From the NCBI GenBank assembly GCA_025927795.1, contig JAICKT010000107.1:1-11708 (forward strand): a stretch of DNA of 11,708 bases, written 5' to 3'. The notes under the pieces are model-generated. The model saw only the letters and a list, made by a program, of their open reading frames with translations. It had not been told where the DNA came from and ran no database searches. Positions within the stretch are counted from its first letter, which is position 1; every line of letters starts with the position of its first letter. This DNA is from Parafilimonas sp. (GTDB lineage: Bacteria; Bacteroidota; Bacteroidia; Chitinophagales; Chitinophagaceae). Shown here piece by piece: positions 1-5,258 of this stretch. Made by a program: the position numbers and the translations under genes.

Positions 1-1
1 A

Positions 2-643
2 ACTCATAAAAAGAGGTTGACTACATTCGGATGGGTTACTATTCCAATTTTAATTTTATCCGCCTTAATACAATTTGGTTTACAATACGTAGAAAGAGTT
101 AAGGATATAAAAGACGAAAATATTGCAACGAATCGTTTTAATACTCAACTAAACAGGCTTGATACAATATCTAATAATTTAGGAGATATTCAAGCCTCTG
201 CACAAAGAGCCAGCGAGGAAGCAAACATTCTTGTACAGAATGTAATTAAACAAGACCATGCAGTGCAAAAAGTTAATGATGAAAAATTAATTCTTGCATG
301 GAAACGCACGTATAATCTTTATGATCCGTGGGAGGTTAGTGGCGCAATTGCCGTAGATGGAGAGAGTAAGGAAAGACAACACGGCATCATATTACAATGT
401 TTGCAATGGATGAACGAAGAGGTTTATAATCCAGTATTGGTTTCTAATGACAGTGCATATAAACTATGGAACAATTATATTCATTTACTTTCTGATGTAG
501 ATAACTCATATAGTCCTGATTTAGATTTTGACAGGTTAAAGGTCGGTGACCAAATTACGACTGGGGAATTTTTATTACGACACATATATGATTATTGGGC
601 TAACAATGACAGCTCCTTTATTATATATAAAAAACGTAAGTAG
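2..643 (+). CDS. membrane-anchored hypothetical protein, probably 5'-truncated by the window edge
   Basis: I do not recognise this protein. The frame has no stop back to the left edge and the first possible initiator is a TTG at 17, with Lys-Lys-Arg codons just before it, so the true start probably lies outside the window. Counting from the TTG, residues 5-23 form a hydrophobic membrane segment (WVTIPILILSALIQF). Residues about 27-90 are polar, rich in Asn, Gln, Glu and Ala, and likely helical or coiled coil. The rest (about 90-208) is a soluble domain rich in Trp, Tyr and Asp, ending in the basic tail YKKRK. The likely topology is an inner-membrane anchor followed by a cytoplasmic stalk and globular domain. 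It lies 35 nt upstream of the HicB-like gene on the same strand. Function is unknown. That it is a real gene is fairly sure. Confidence 0.6.
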   Translation, partial: THKKRLTTFGWVTIPILILSALIQFGLQYVERVKDIKDENIATNRFNTQLNRLDTISNNLGDIQASAQRASEEANILVQNVIKQDHAVQKVNDEKLILAWKRTYNLYDPWEVSGAIAVDGESKERQHGIILQCLQWMNEEVYNPVLVSNDSAYKLWNNYIHLLSDVDNSYSPDLDFDRLKVGDQITTGEFLLRHIYDYWANNDSSFIIYKKRK

Positions 644-678
644 AATACCGATTAATATAGCATACGAATGATTCAGGC

Positions 679-972
679 ATGGAAAAAAAATTAAGCAAAT
701 CAGTAACCTTTAAAGTTATCGGCACACATCAACTGAACCGGGAAGTAAAAAAAGTTCATGCAATAATTGAAAAAACAAAAAATGGATTTTCAGCTTACGC
801 TGTAAATGCTGAAGGTGTAACCGGGATAGGAAATACAGTTGAACAATGTAAGCACGAATTAATTAATTGCATAGAAAGAATAACAACATCTGATGCAAAA
901 AACATCCCGGATATTTTAAAAGGGAAATATGAAATTATTTATCAGGTTAAGGCAGATCAAACAATTAATTAA
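679..972 (+). CDS. HicB-like antitoxin-type protein without an adjacent HicA
   Basis: This is a 97-residue protein with the HicB signature. A strand-rich segment at residues 26-51 (AIIEKTKNGFSAYAVNAEG) leads into GNTVEQCKHELINCIERI (about 51-68). It matches the family pattern of a dry, Gly-Tyr/Phe-Ser-containing strand, a Gly-x-Thr-x-Glu turn and a helix. HicB proteins have a degraded RNase H-like fold and neutralise the small mRNA-cleaving HicA toxin. Here there is no HicA-sized gene with the expected GSHH-type motif: upstream is a membrane-protein gene and only 87 bases follow before the next gene. No helix-turn-helix or ribbon-helix-helix tail is obvious, since residues about 70-97 are short and basic/acidic mixed. 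It may be an orphan antitoxin, a remnant of a pair, or a HicB-fold protein reused for another purpose. The fold assignment is moderately sure and the function is not. Confidence 0.65.
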   Translation: MEKKLSKSVTFKVIGTHQLNREVKKVHAIIEKTKNGFSAYAVNAEGVTGIGNTVEQCKHELINCIERITTSDAKNIPDILKGKYEIIYQVKADQTIN

Positions 973-999
973 TAATATTAATGAATGTGTGCCGTGTGA

Positions 1000-1031
1000 T
1001 TTGCAGAATTAATTAATTAAAATAAAATTTG
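1000..1031 (+). promoter_or_regulatory. candidate Bacteroidota-type promoter for the 425-residue protein gene
   Basis: TTTG at 1000-1003 lies 19 nt before TAAAATTTG at 1023-1031. The Bacteroidota primary sigma factor consensus is TTG / TAnnTTTG with about 19-20 nt between. The -7 element here has one extra spacer base, so the match is imperfect. Transcription would start near 1037, leaving a leader of about 20 nt before the ATG at 1060. This would make the 425-residue gene independent of the HicB-like gene. Confidence 0.35.
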
Positions 1032-1059
1032 CAACCTTTAGCCCACAGAAAAACTGGTT

Positions 1060-2337
1060 ATGGCACTAAATGAAGCAACAAGTTCAAAACTCACAGATGC
1101 AGAGTTTAAGCAAGAAATAAAAAGGTTAGCAAATAAACTATTGTTGTGTTTGCCAAACAGTATAAATTTTACGATTGATGAAGTTATTATGTCCTGTGAT
1201 CTTTTAACCGAAAATGAAAAAGGATTAGCTGCGGAAGCATTAGTCCAAATTCAAAATTTATTATTTCATCAAGAATATATAAAATACTGTGAGCCTAATA
1301 ACACCTATCAATTATTTGTAACTGAAAAATTAATAACGCTAAAAAAGGCAGACATACAAAAACATTTAATTCTACAAACCCTTAATATTAATAATTACCA
1401 AACCTTAGATTCAATTGCGCAATATTTAAAATCAGGTAATAATAAGATTTTAGTATTGTTATCAGATTTAAAAGAATTTGGTGAAGTTTATATTAAAGAA
1501 ACACCAACTTTTAATGGTTCACATTATATAATTAATATAGAATTAAAAGGAATTGCATCTTATGAAAACGAAAAATATTTACGAATGCCTGAATATAATG
1601 AACCTGCGATAGATGCATACATGAAAGTGCAAGCAGATCATTTAGTAAAGGTTTCCAGAATTGATAATCCCTATAACGCACAAGAATTGCAGAAAAAGAT
1701 TGAGCAATTTTTAAAACAATTTTATTCACCGGGTGATAAAATAAAATTTTTAAATTATTATAAGTTTTTAATGGATGGAATTTTTGCGGATCATCAAAAA
1801 AAATGTACAGAAAAAGACGATTGTGTTTATACAATAACAAACCGTGCAATGACATTTTATGTAAATCAGGAACTCAATAAAATTAACGGACAGGTCAATA
1901 GCGGTTTAAATTTTAAGGAAACGTTCGATACCTCAATTCATTATGTAAATTCTTCAAGATTACAAGAGTTAAAAGATTTACCAACTAACACTTTTGATTT
2001 TTCCAAACTTATAAAATTGTGTGATGAATTAAACGATAATTATTCCAGAAAAAACTTTCTATCAGTTGGTATGATTGGCAGAACCATCCTCCACCACATA
2101 CCTCCCGTTTTCGGGCTTAAAACGTTTGAGGAAGTTGCAAATAATTACGGGGGTGCAACAGATAACAAGAGCTTTAAAAAAAGCATGACACATTTAAATA
2201 ACTCATTAAAAAATATTGCTGATAGTTATTTGCATTTGCAGATAAGAAACCGGGAGATATTACCTAATGAAACACAGGTGGACTTCCGACAAGACCTTGA
2301 CTTGTTACTTGCAGAAATTGTAAGAATTTTTAAATAA
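1060..2337 (+). CDS. 425-residue hypothetical protein with winged-helix-like N-terminus and conserved accessory-region C-terminal domain
   Basis: I cannot name this family. Residues about 10-95 and 103-170 each look like a winged-helix unit: helices followed by a beta wing, for example SIAQYLKSGNNKILVLLSDL then YIIN and ELKGIASYE. This suggests nucleic-acid or protein-partner recognition. Residues about 175-300 are mainly helical and contain two cysteines (KCTEKDDCVY). The C-terminal part (about 305-425) contains NYSRKNFLSVGMIGRTILHH, IPPVFG, FEEVANNYGG, SFKKSMTHLNNSLKNIAD, LHLQIRNREILP and a final LDLLLAEIVRIF. From memory, this C-terminal pattern recurs in unnamed proteins of mobile elements and defence regions. 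No nuclease, ATPase or transposase motif is visible. Its position beside a HicB-like gene and a structured RNA gene that may be an integration site fits an accessory, possibly phage-resistance, role, but that is inference. Confidence 0.75.
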   Translation: MALNEATSSKLTDAEFKQEIKRLANKLLLCLPNSINFTIDEVIMSCDLLTENEKGLAAEALVQIQNLLFHQEYIKYCEPNNTYQLFVTEKLITLKKADIQKHLILQTLNINNYQTLDSIAQYLKSGNNKILVLLSDLKEFGEVYIKETPTFNGSHYIINIELKGIASYENEKYLRMPEYNEPAIDAYMKVQADHLVKVSRIDNPYNAQELQKKIEQFLKQFYSPGDKIKFLNYYKFLMDGIFADHQKKCTEKDDCVYTITNRAMTFYVNQELNKINGQVNSGLNFKETFDTSIHYVNSSRLQELKDLPTNTFDFSKLIKLCDELNDNYSRKNFLSVGMIGRTILHHIPPVFGLKTFEEVANNYGGATDNKSFKKSMTHLNNSLKNIADSYLHLQIRNREILPNETQVDFRQDLDLLLAEIVRIFK

Positions 2338-2350
2338 AACACCGCAATCA

Positions 2351-2371
2351 GCCAACTAAATAGCCAACTAA
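2351..2371. repeat. short direct repeat, two copies of a 9-mer
   Basis: GCCAACTAA occurs at 2351-2359 and again at 2363-2371, a 12-nt period, just past the stop codon of the 425-residue protein and before the minus-strand terminator. It could be chance in AT-rich DNA or a small recombinase or protein binding site at the edge of the accessory block. Confidence 0.3.
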
Positions 2372-2381
2372 TTCAAATAAA

Positions 2382-2421
2382 AAAGCCTCAATCAATTGAT
2401 GAACAATATAATTAAGGCTTT
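2382..2421 (-). terminator. intrinsic terminator of the tRNA-like RNA gene
   Basis: AAAGCCT (2382-2388) and AGGCTTT (2415-2421) are perfectly complementary. Read on the minus strand, the hairpin is followed by a run of six T (positions 2387-2376 region, GGCTTTTTTATTTG). The loop is long (26 nt, AT-rich). It lies immediately after the 3' end of the tRNA-like RNA and so supports transcription of that RNA from the minus strand. It could also slow readthrough from the plus-strand gene, but the T run on that side is only three bases. Confidence 0.6.
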
Positions 2422-2427
2422 CAAAAG

Positions 2428-2598
2428 CTGTAGGGGGAGGATTCGAACCTCCACGGGGCAGTTAGCCAAAATGCAAAGTTTAGTGGTCAACCCTGGTCGG
2501 CCTTACCAAAAGTAACGTCGGCTCTACATTTTGTTTATCCTGTTATCCCCACCCCCGAGACGAGAGGGTATGTCTGCCAAAGATTTCATCACCCCACA
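2428..2598 (-). ncRNA. tRNA-like structured RNA with about 88 nt inserted in the variable arm
   Basis: Read 5'->3' on the minus strand, the parts of a class II tRNA appear in order. The acceptor strand TGTGGGG (2598-2592) pairs with CCCTACA (2435-2429), 7 bp with one G-U. T8 and G9 follow. The D arm is ATG (2589-2587) with CAT (2572-2570), loop containing TTGGCAGA, as in tRNA-Leu. An anticodon-type hairpin is CCCTC (2568-2564) with GGGGG (2556-2552) and a 7-base loop TCGTCTC. A variable-arm stem is GGGG (2550-2547) with CCCC (2458-2455). The T arm is GGAGG, TTCGAAT, CCTCC (2452-2436). The discriminator is G at 2428 and CCA is not encoded. The insert (2546-2459) has its own 12-bp helix: 2533-2522 with 2478-2467, including two G-U pairs. 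Position 33 of the anticodon loop is C, not U, and the nominal anticodon GTC does not match the Leu-like body, so decoding is doubtful. A terminator follows. It may be a tRNA-derived regulatory RNA, a tRNA invaded by a small insert, or a decayed tRNA. Confidence 0.55.
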
Positions 2599-2737
2599 AT
2601 GTAAAGAACTATTTTCAGCTGCAATATTAAACAGCTTATTCTTTTTATAGAAATTTTTTAAGGTAAAATTTAAAATTATAGAAAACATCTAATAACTTAT
2701 ATACTTTAGTAAATATTATCTAATATTATTATTATTT

Positions 2738-3214
2738 ATGACAGCAGAATTAAATATTGACAAACTCGATTTGCAAATTATACAGTCAATGATGCAAAGC
2801 GCAAATATTTCTTATGCAGAACTTGGTAAAAAATTATTTGTTTCTGGCGGAACAATTCATGTACGCATAAAAAAATTACAGGAGCTTGGCATTGTAAAAG
2901 GAACTAAACTGCACATTGATCATAAGTTGCTTGGCTACGATGTAATTGCATTTATTGGAATCTTTCTTGAAAAAAGTTCTTTGTATGATATAGTTGCAAA
3001 AGAACTAAAAAAAATCCCGCAGATTGTAAGGCTAAATTATACAACAGGCAACTACAGCATGTTTGCAGAAGTTGTTTGTAAAGATATCAGCGAATTAAAA
3101 TTTGTGTTGCATGATGAATTGCAAAAAATAAAAGGTATCGAGCGAACGGATACGATTATATCGCTTGAAGAAAGTTTTTTGAGAGACATTCAAATGACGG
3201 AAAGAAAAAAATAA
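2738..3214 (+). CDS. Lrp/AsnC family transcriptional regulator
   Basis: This 158-residue protein has the usual length and order of the family. An N-terminal winged helix-turn-helix covers residues about 5-55 (LDLQIIQSMMQSANISYAEL, then VSGGTIHVRIKKLQELGIV, with the recognition helix at about 37-47). A C-terminal RAM/Lrp ligand-binding domain covers about 63-150 (LLGYDVIAFIGIFLE, VRLNYTTGNYSMFAEVVCKD, IKGIERTDTIISLE). Members form dimers and octamers that bind amino acids and activate or repress amino-acid metabolism genes. The gene converges on the alanine dehydrogenase gene with only 9 bases between their stop codons. Lrp-type regulators often sit beside and control alanine dehydrogenase genes, as known for AldR, so regulation of that neighbour is a reasonable inference. 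The 137 bases upstream are very AT-rich, with no promoter I trust. Confidence 0.93.
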   Translation: MTAELNIDKLDLQIIQSMMQSANISYAELGKKLFVSGGTIHVRIKKLQELGIVKGTKLHIDHKLLGYDVIAFIGIFLEKSSLYDIVAKELKKIPQIVRLNYTTGNYSMFAEVVCKDISELKFVLHDELQKIKGIERTDTIISLEESFLRDIQMTERKK

Positions 3215-3223
3215 TACAGACAT

Positions 3224-4438
3224 TTATCTCTTGCTTGCGATAAGTAAATTTAAATCTGTAAATTTTAAATCAAAACGCTGGCTTATATAAAAGTTTGTAA
3301 GATGTCCTTTATATAAATAAACACCATTGCGCAAATTAAAATTATGCCATACCATTTCCTCAAGACCGCCTTCATCGCCCGCAGCAAGTAACAGCGGCAT
3401 TAGTACATTACTTATAGCATGACTTGCTGTACGTGCAAAACCGCTTGGAATATTCGGTACACAATAATGTATTATTCCATGTTTTACAAACGTTGGATGC
3501 TGATGTGTTGTTATTTCGCTTGTTTCAAAACAACCACCCCGATCTATGCTTACATCAATAATTACACTTCCGGGGCGCATTGCCTGCACCATTTCTTCAG
3601 TAGCAACAATAGGTGTTCTTCCGCCTTCATTTGTAAGTGCACCTACAGCAACTTCGCAGGTCTTTAATTGCTTTGCAAGAATAAGCGGTTCTATAACACT
3701 CGTCCATACACGAATACCTAAATTATTTTGTAAGCGTTTTAACCGGTAAACATTGTTATCAAAAACTTTTACTGATGCACCCATTGCTAATGCTGTTCGC
3801 GTGGCAAATTCTCCAACTACACCTGCACCAATAATAATAACTTTCGTTGGCGGAATACCGCTTATACCACCAAGCAAAATGCCTTTACCATCGCTGGTGC
3901 TGCTAAGATATTGGCCAGCCATAAGCATTGCAGCACTGCCTGCAATCTCACTCATGCTGCGTACAATAGGAAAAGTACCACTATCATCTTTTATAATTTC
4001 AAAACCAAGCGCCGTAATTCTTTTTGCCATTAATTTTTCCATCAAGCCTTTTTTAAGCATGGAAATATTAATAGGCGAAATAATAGTTTGATTAAGTTGT
4101 ACAAAAGGAATATCCTCGTCCATTACTGGTGCACTTTTAATAAGAACCGGTGCTTTATAAACTTCTTTTTTATTATGCGCAATTTGCGCTCCGGCTTCGC
4201 TAAAATCTGCATCGTTATACTTACTTCCCTCACCTGCTTTAGTTTCTACAATCACTTCATGACCGTTGTTTACAAGCACATTTATAGCTTCTGGAATAAG
4301 CGAAATACGATTTTCCTGCAAAACAGTTTCTTTGGGAATGCCTATTGTTAATCTTGCACTGCTTGGTTTTATATCGAGCGTTTCTTCTTGTGTTTCAAAA
4401 CTAAATCCGCTGCTTATGAGTGGTTTGTTTGCGGCCAT
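3224..4438 (-). CDS. ald: alanine dehydrogenase / PntA-like protein, Bacteroidota type
   Basis: The 404-residue protein has the alanine dehydrogenase/PNT N-terminal domain from about residue 31 (IGIPKET, QENRISLIPEAINVLVNNGH). The NAD-binding Rossmann domain has VIIIGAGVVGEFA at 200-212 and the acidic residue D227 after the second strand. SMSEIAGSAAM (161-171) and the C-terminal YCVPNIPSGFARTASHAISN (325-344) are family motifs. Canonical enzymes convert L-alanine, NAD+ and water to pyruvate, ammonia and NADH. The Arg of ENR (R44) and a lysine in the substrate region (K101) are present. The position of the canonical catalytic His (LFTYLHLA in classical enzymes) reads IISPINIS, with N124. A 30-residue N-terminal extension (KPLISSGFSFETQEE) is common in this phylum, which supports the ATG at 4438. 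It lies 53 bases downstream of tsaE and tail to tail with the Lrp-like gene. Family membership is sure; the exact reaction is less sure. Confidence 0.88.
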   Translation of the reverse strand: MAANKPLISSGFSFETQEETLDIKPSSARLTIGIPKETVLQENRISLIPEAINVLVNNGHEVIVETKAGEGSKYNDADFSEAGAQIAHNKKEVYKAPVLIKSAPVMDEDIPFVQLNQTIISPINISMLKKGLMEKLMAKRITALGFEIIKDDSGTFPIVRSMSEIAGSAAMLMAGQYLSSTSDGKGILLGGISGIPPTKVIIIGAGVVGEFATRTALAMGASVKVFDNNVYRLKRLQNNLGIRVWTSVIEPLILAKQLKTCEVAVGALTNEGGRTPIVATEEMVQAMRPGSVIIDVSIDRGGCFETSEITTHQHPTFVKHGIIHYCVPNIPSGFARTASHAISNVLMPLLLAAGDEGGLEEMVWHNFNLRNGVYLYKGHLTNFYISQRFDLKFTDLNLLIASKR

Positions 4439-4453
4439 TCTTTACAATGATTG

Positions 4454-4465
4454 ATGTTGCAACAT
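4454..4465. promoter_or_regulatory. perfect 12-bp palindrome, candidate operator upstream of ald
   Basis: ATGTTGCAACAT is a perfect inverted repeat lying 15 bases upstream of the ald start codon, in the 53-base gap after tsaE. A dimeric regulator such as the Lrp-like protein encoded next to ald could bind here. The link is inferred from position only, and no second copy was found upstream of the regulator gene. Confidence 0.35.
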
Positions 4466-4491
4466 AAAAATAACAATATTTAATTGTTTAA

Positions 4492-4902
4492 TCATTTTAC
4501 AATTAATCTTCTTTCCTGTATATCTATGATCTCTAAATTTACATGCACGCTATTTAAAGGCAACAACTCATTCGCTTTTTCAGTCCATTCAATAAAACAA
4601 AGATTACCGCTTTCTATGCAATCTTCGCAACCTGCCTGTATTACTTCTGCATTATTTTTTAAGCGATACCAATCCATGTGATAAATAATACCAGCTAAAG
4701 AACTTTCATATTCATTTATTATTGCAAAGGTTGGGCTTGTAACTGCACTGGTAACTTTTAATACATCGCAAAGCGCATGTATTAATGTTGTTTTGCCCGC
4801 GCCCATAGGCGCATCAAAAGCCCATATTTTATATTGATAATATTGTTGCCAAAGCTGTGCAGCAATATTTTTTATTTGTGAAAGATGAAAATCAATTTTC
4901 AT
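4492..4902 (-). CDS. tsaE: TsaE, ATPase of tRNA threonylcarbamoyladenosine synthesis
   Basis: TsaE works with TsaB and TsaD to make t6A at position 37 of ANN-decoding tRNAs, in the cytoplasm. The 136-residue protein has the Walker A loop APMGAGKTTL (31-40; K37, T38), the switch-like SPTF (56-59), the HMDWYRL strand (75-81, HxDxYR) and IEWTEK (104-109), all diagnostic. The open frame extends upstream by 39 codons to 5019, but that part overlaps the mazG-like gene and has no family similarity. The ATG at 4902 gives the normal length and starts 10 bases after the mazG-like stop codon. The gene is the third of the kinase-mazG-tsaE run, with alanine dehydrogenase next. In this phylum TsaE is usually a single-copy housekeeping gene. 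Confidence 0.95.
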   Translation of the reverse strand: MKIDFHLSQIKNIAAQLWQQYYQYKIWAFDAPMGAGKTTLIHALCDVLKVTSAVTSPTFAIINEYESSLAGIIYHMDWYRLKNNAEVIQAGCEDCIESGNLCFIEWTEKANELLPLNSVHVNLEIIDIQERRLIVK

Positions 4903-4912
4903 AAAGAACAAC

Positions 4913-5239
4913 CTATTGTAATTTTTTATTGTTCTTATGACGTGTTGCATCACGAACACTTTTCTTTTCAAGATTTTTTTGTAATGCATCTGTAAGATCA
5001 ACGCCTGTTTGATTAGCAAGGCAAATCAAAACCCAAAGCACATCTGCAAATTCATCGCTTAAATTATTATTGCTTTCGTTTTCTTTAAATGATTGTTCAC
5101 CGTATATGCGAACCATTATTTTTGAAAGCTCGCCCACTTCTTCCATTAATATACCAAGATTAGTAAGTTCATTAAAATAACGAACGCCTATGGTTTTTAT
5201 CCATTCATCTACCTGCTGCTGCGCCTGTTGAATCGTCAT
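4913..5239 (-). CDS. MazG-like nucleotide pyrophosphohydrolase
   Basis: This 108-residue, single-domain all-alpha NTP pyrophosphohydrolase of the MazG superfamily has the metal-binding pattern EEVGEL (E33, E34, E37) followed by DEFADVL (E63, D66). Such enzymes hydrolyse nucleoside triphosphates to the monophosphate and pyrophosphate and often clean up non-canonical nucleotides. The length fits the short Bacteroidota form, about half of E. coli MazG. It starts 19 bases after the histidine kinase stop and ends 10 bases before tsaE, so the three are probably co-transcribed. The C-terminal tail is basic (RHKNNKKLQ). The substrate cannot be told from sequence. Confidence 0.9.
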   Translation of the reverse strand: MTIQQAQQQVDEWIKTIGVRYFNELTNLGILMEEVGELSKIMVRIYGEQSFKENESNNNLSDEFADVLWVLICLANQTGVDLTDALQKNLEKKSVRDATRHKNNKKLQ

Positions 5240-5258
5240 TAAAAAAAATTAAACATTA

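Noticed and set aside
1532..1855. 107-residue minus-strand open frame
   Set aside because: It lies wholly inside the 425-residue gene, has low-complexity Phe/Leu/His composition and no recognisable motif.
2522..2528. A shorter tRNA starting at TGTAGAG on the minus strand and ending at the same acceptor
   Set aside because: The acceptor would have an A-C mismatch and no D arm or anticodon arm fits in the next 70 nt. The TGTGGGG strand at 2598-2592 pairs completely.
2539..2550. GGGGATAACAGG on the minus strand, matching 12 nt of the conserved 23S rRNA peptidyl-transferase region and resembling the I-SceI target
   Set aside because: The identity does not extend beyond about 12 nt on either side, so it is most likely chance or constrained by the variable-arm stem.
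2428..2598. tmRNA (ssrA) or an ordinary tRNA gene
   Set aside because: Total length of about 171 nt is half that of a tmRNA, there is a proper D stem and no tag-peptide frame. For an ordinary tRNA, the anticodon loop lacks U33 and the variable arm is far too long.
3419..4454. Several plus-strand open frames opposite alanine dehydrogenase
   Set aside because: They overlap each other and the real gene, have no motifs, and are explained by the low stop-codon density of the antisense strand.
4903..5019. 39-codon N-terminal extension of TsaE
   Set aside because: It overlaps the end of the mazG-like gene in another frame and is unlike TsaE. The ATG at 4902 gives the family length.
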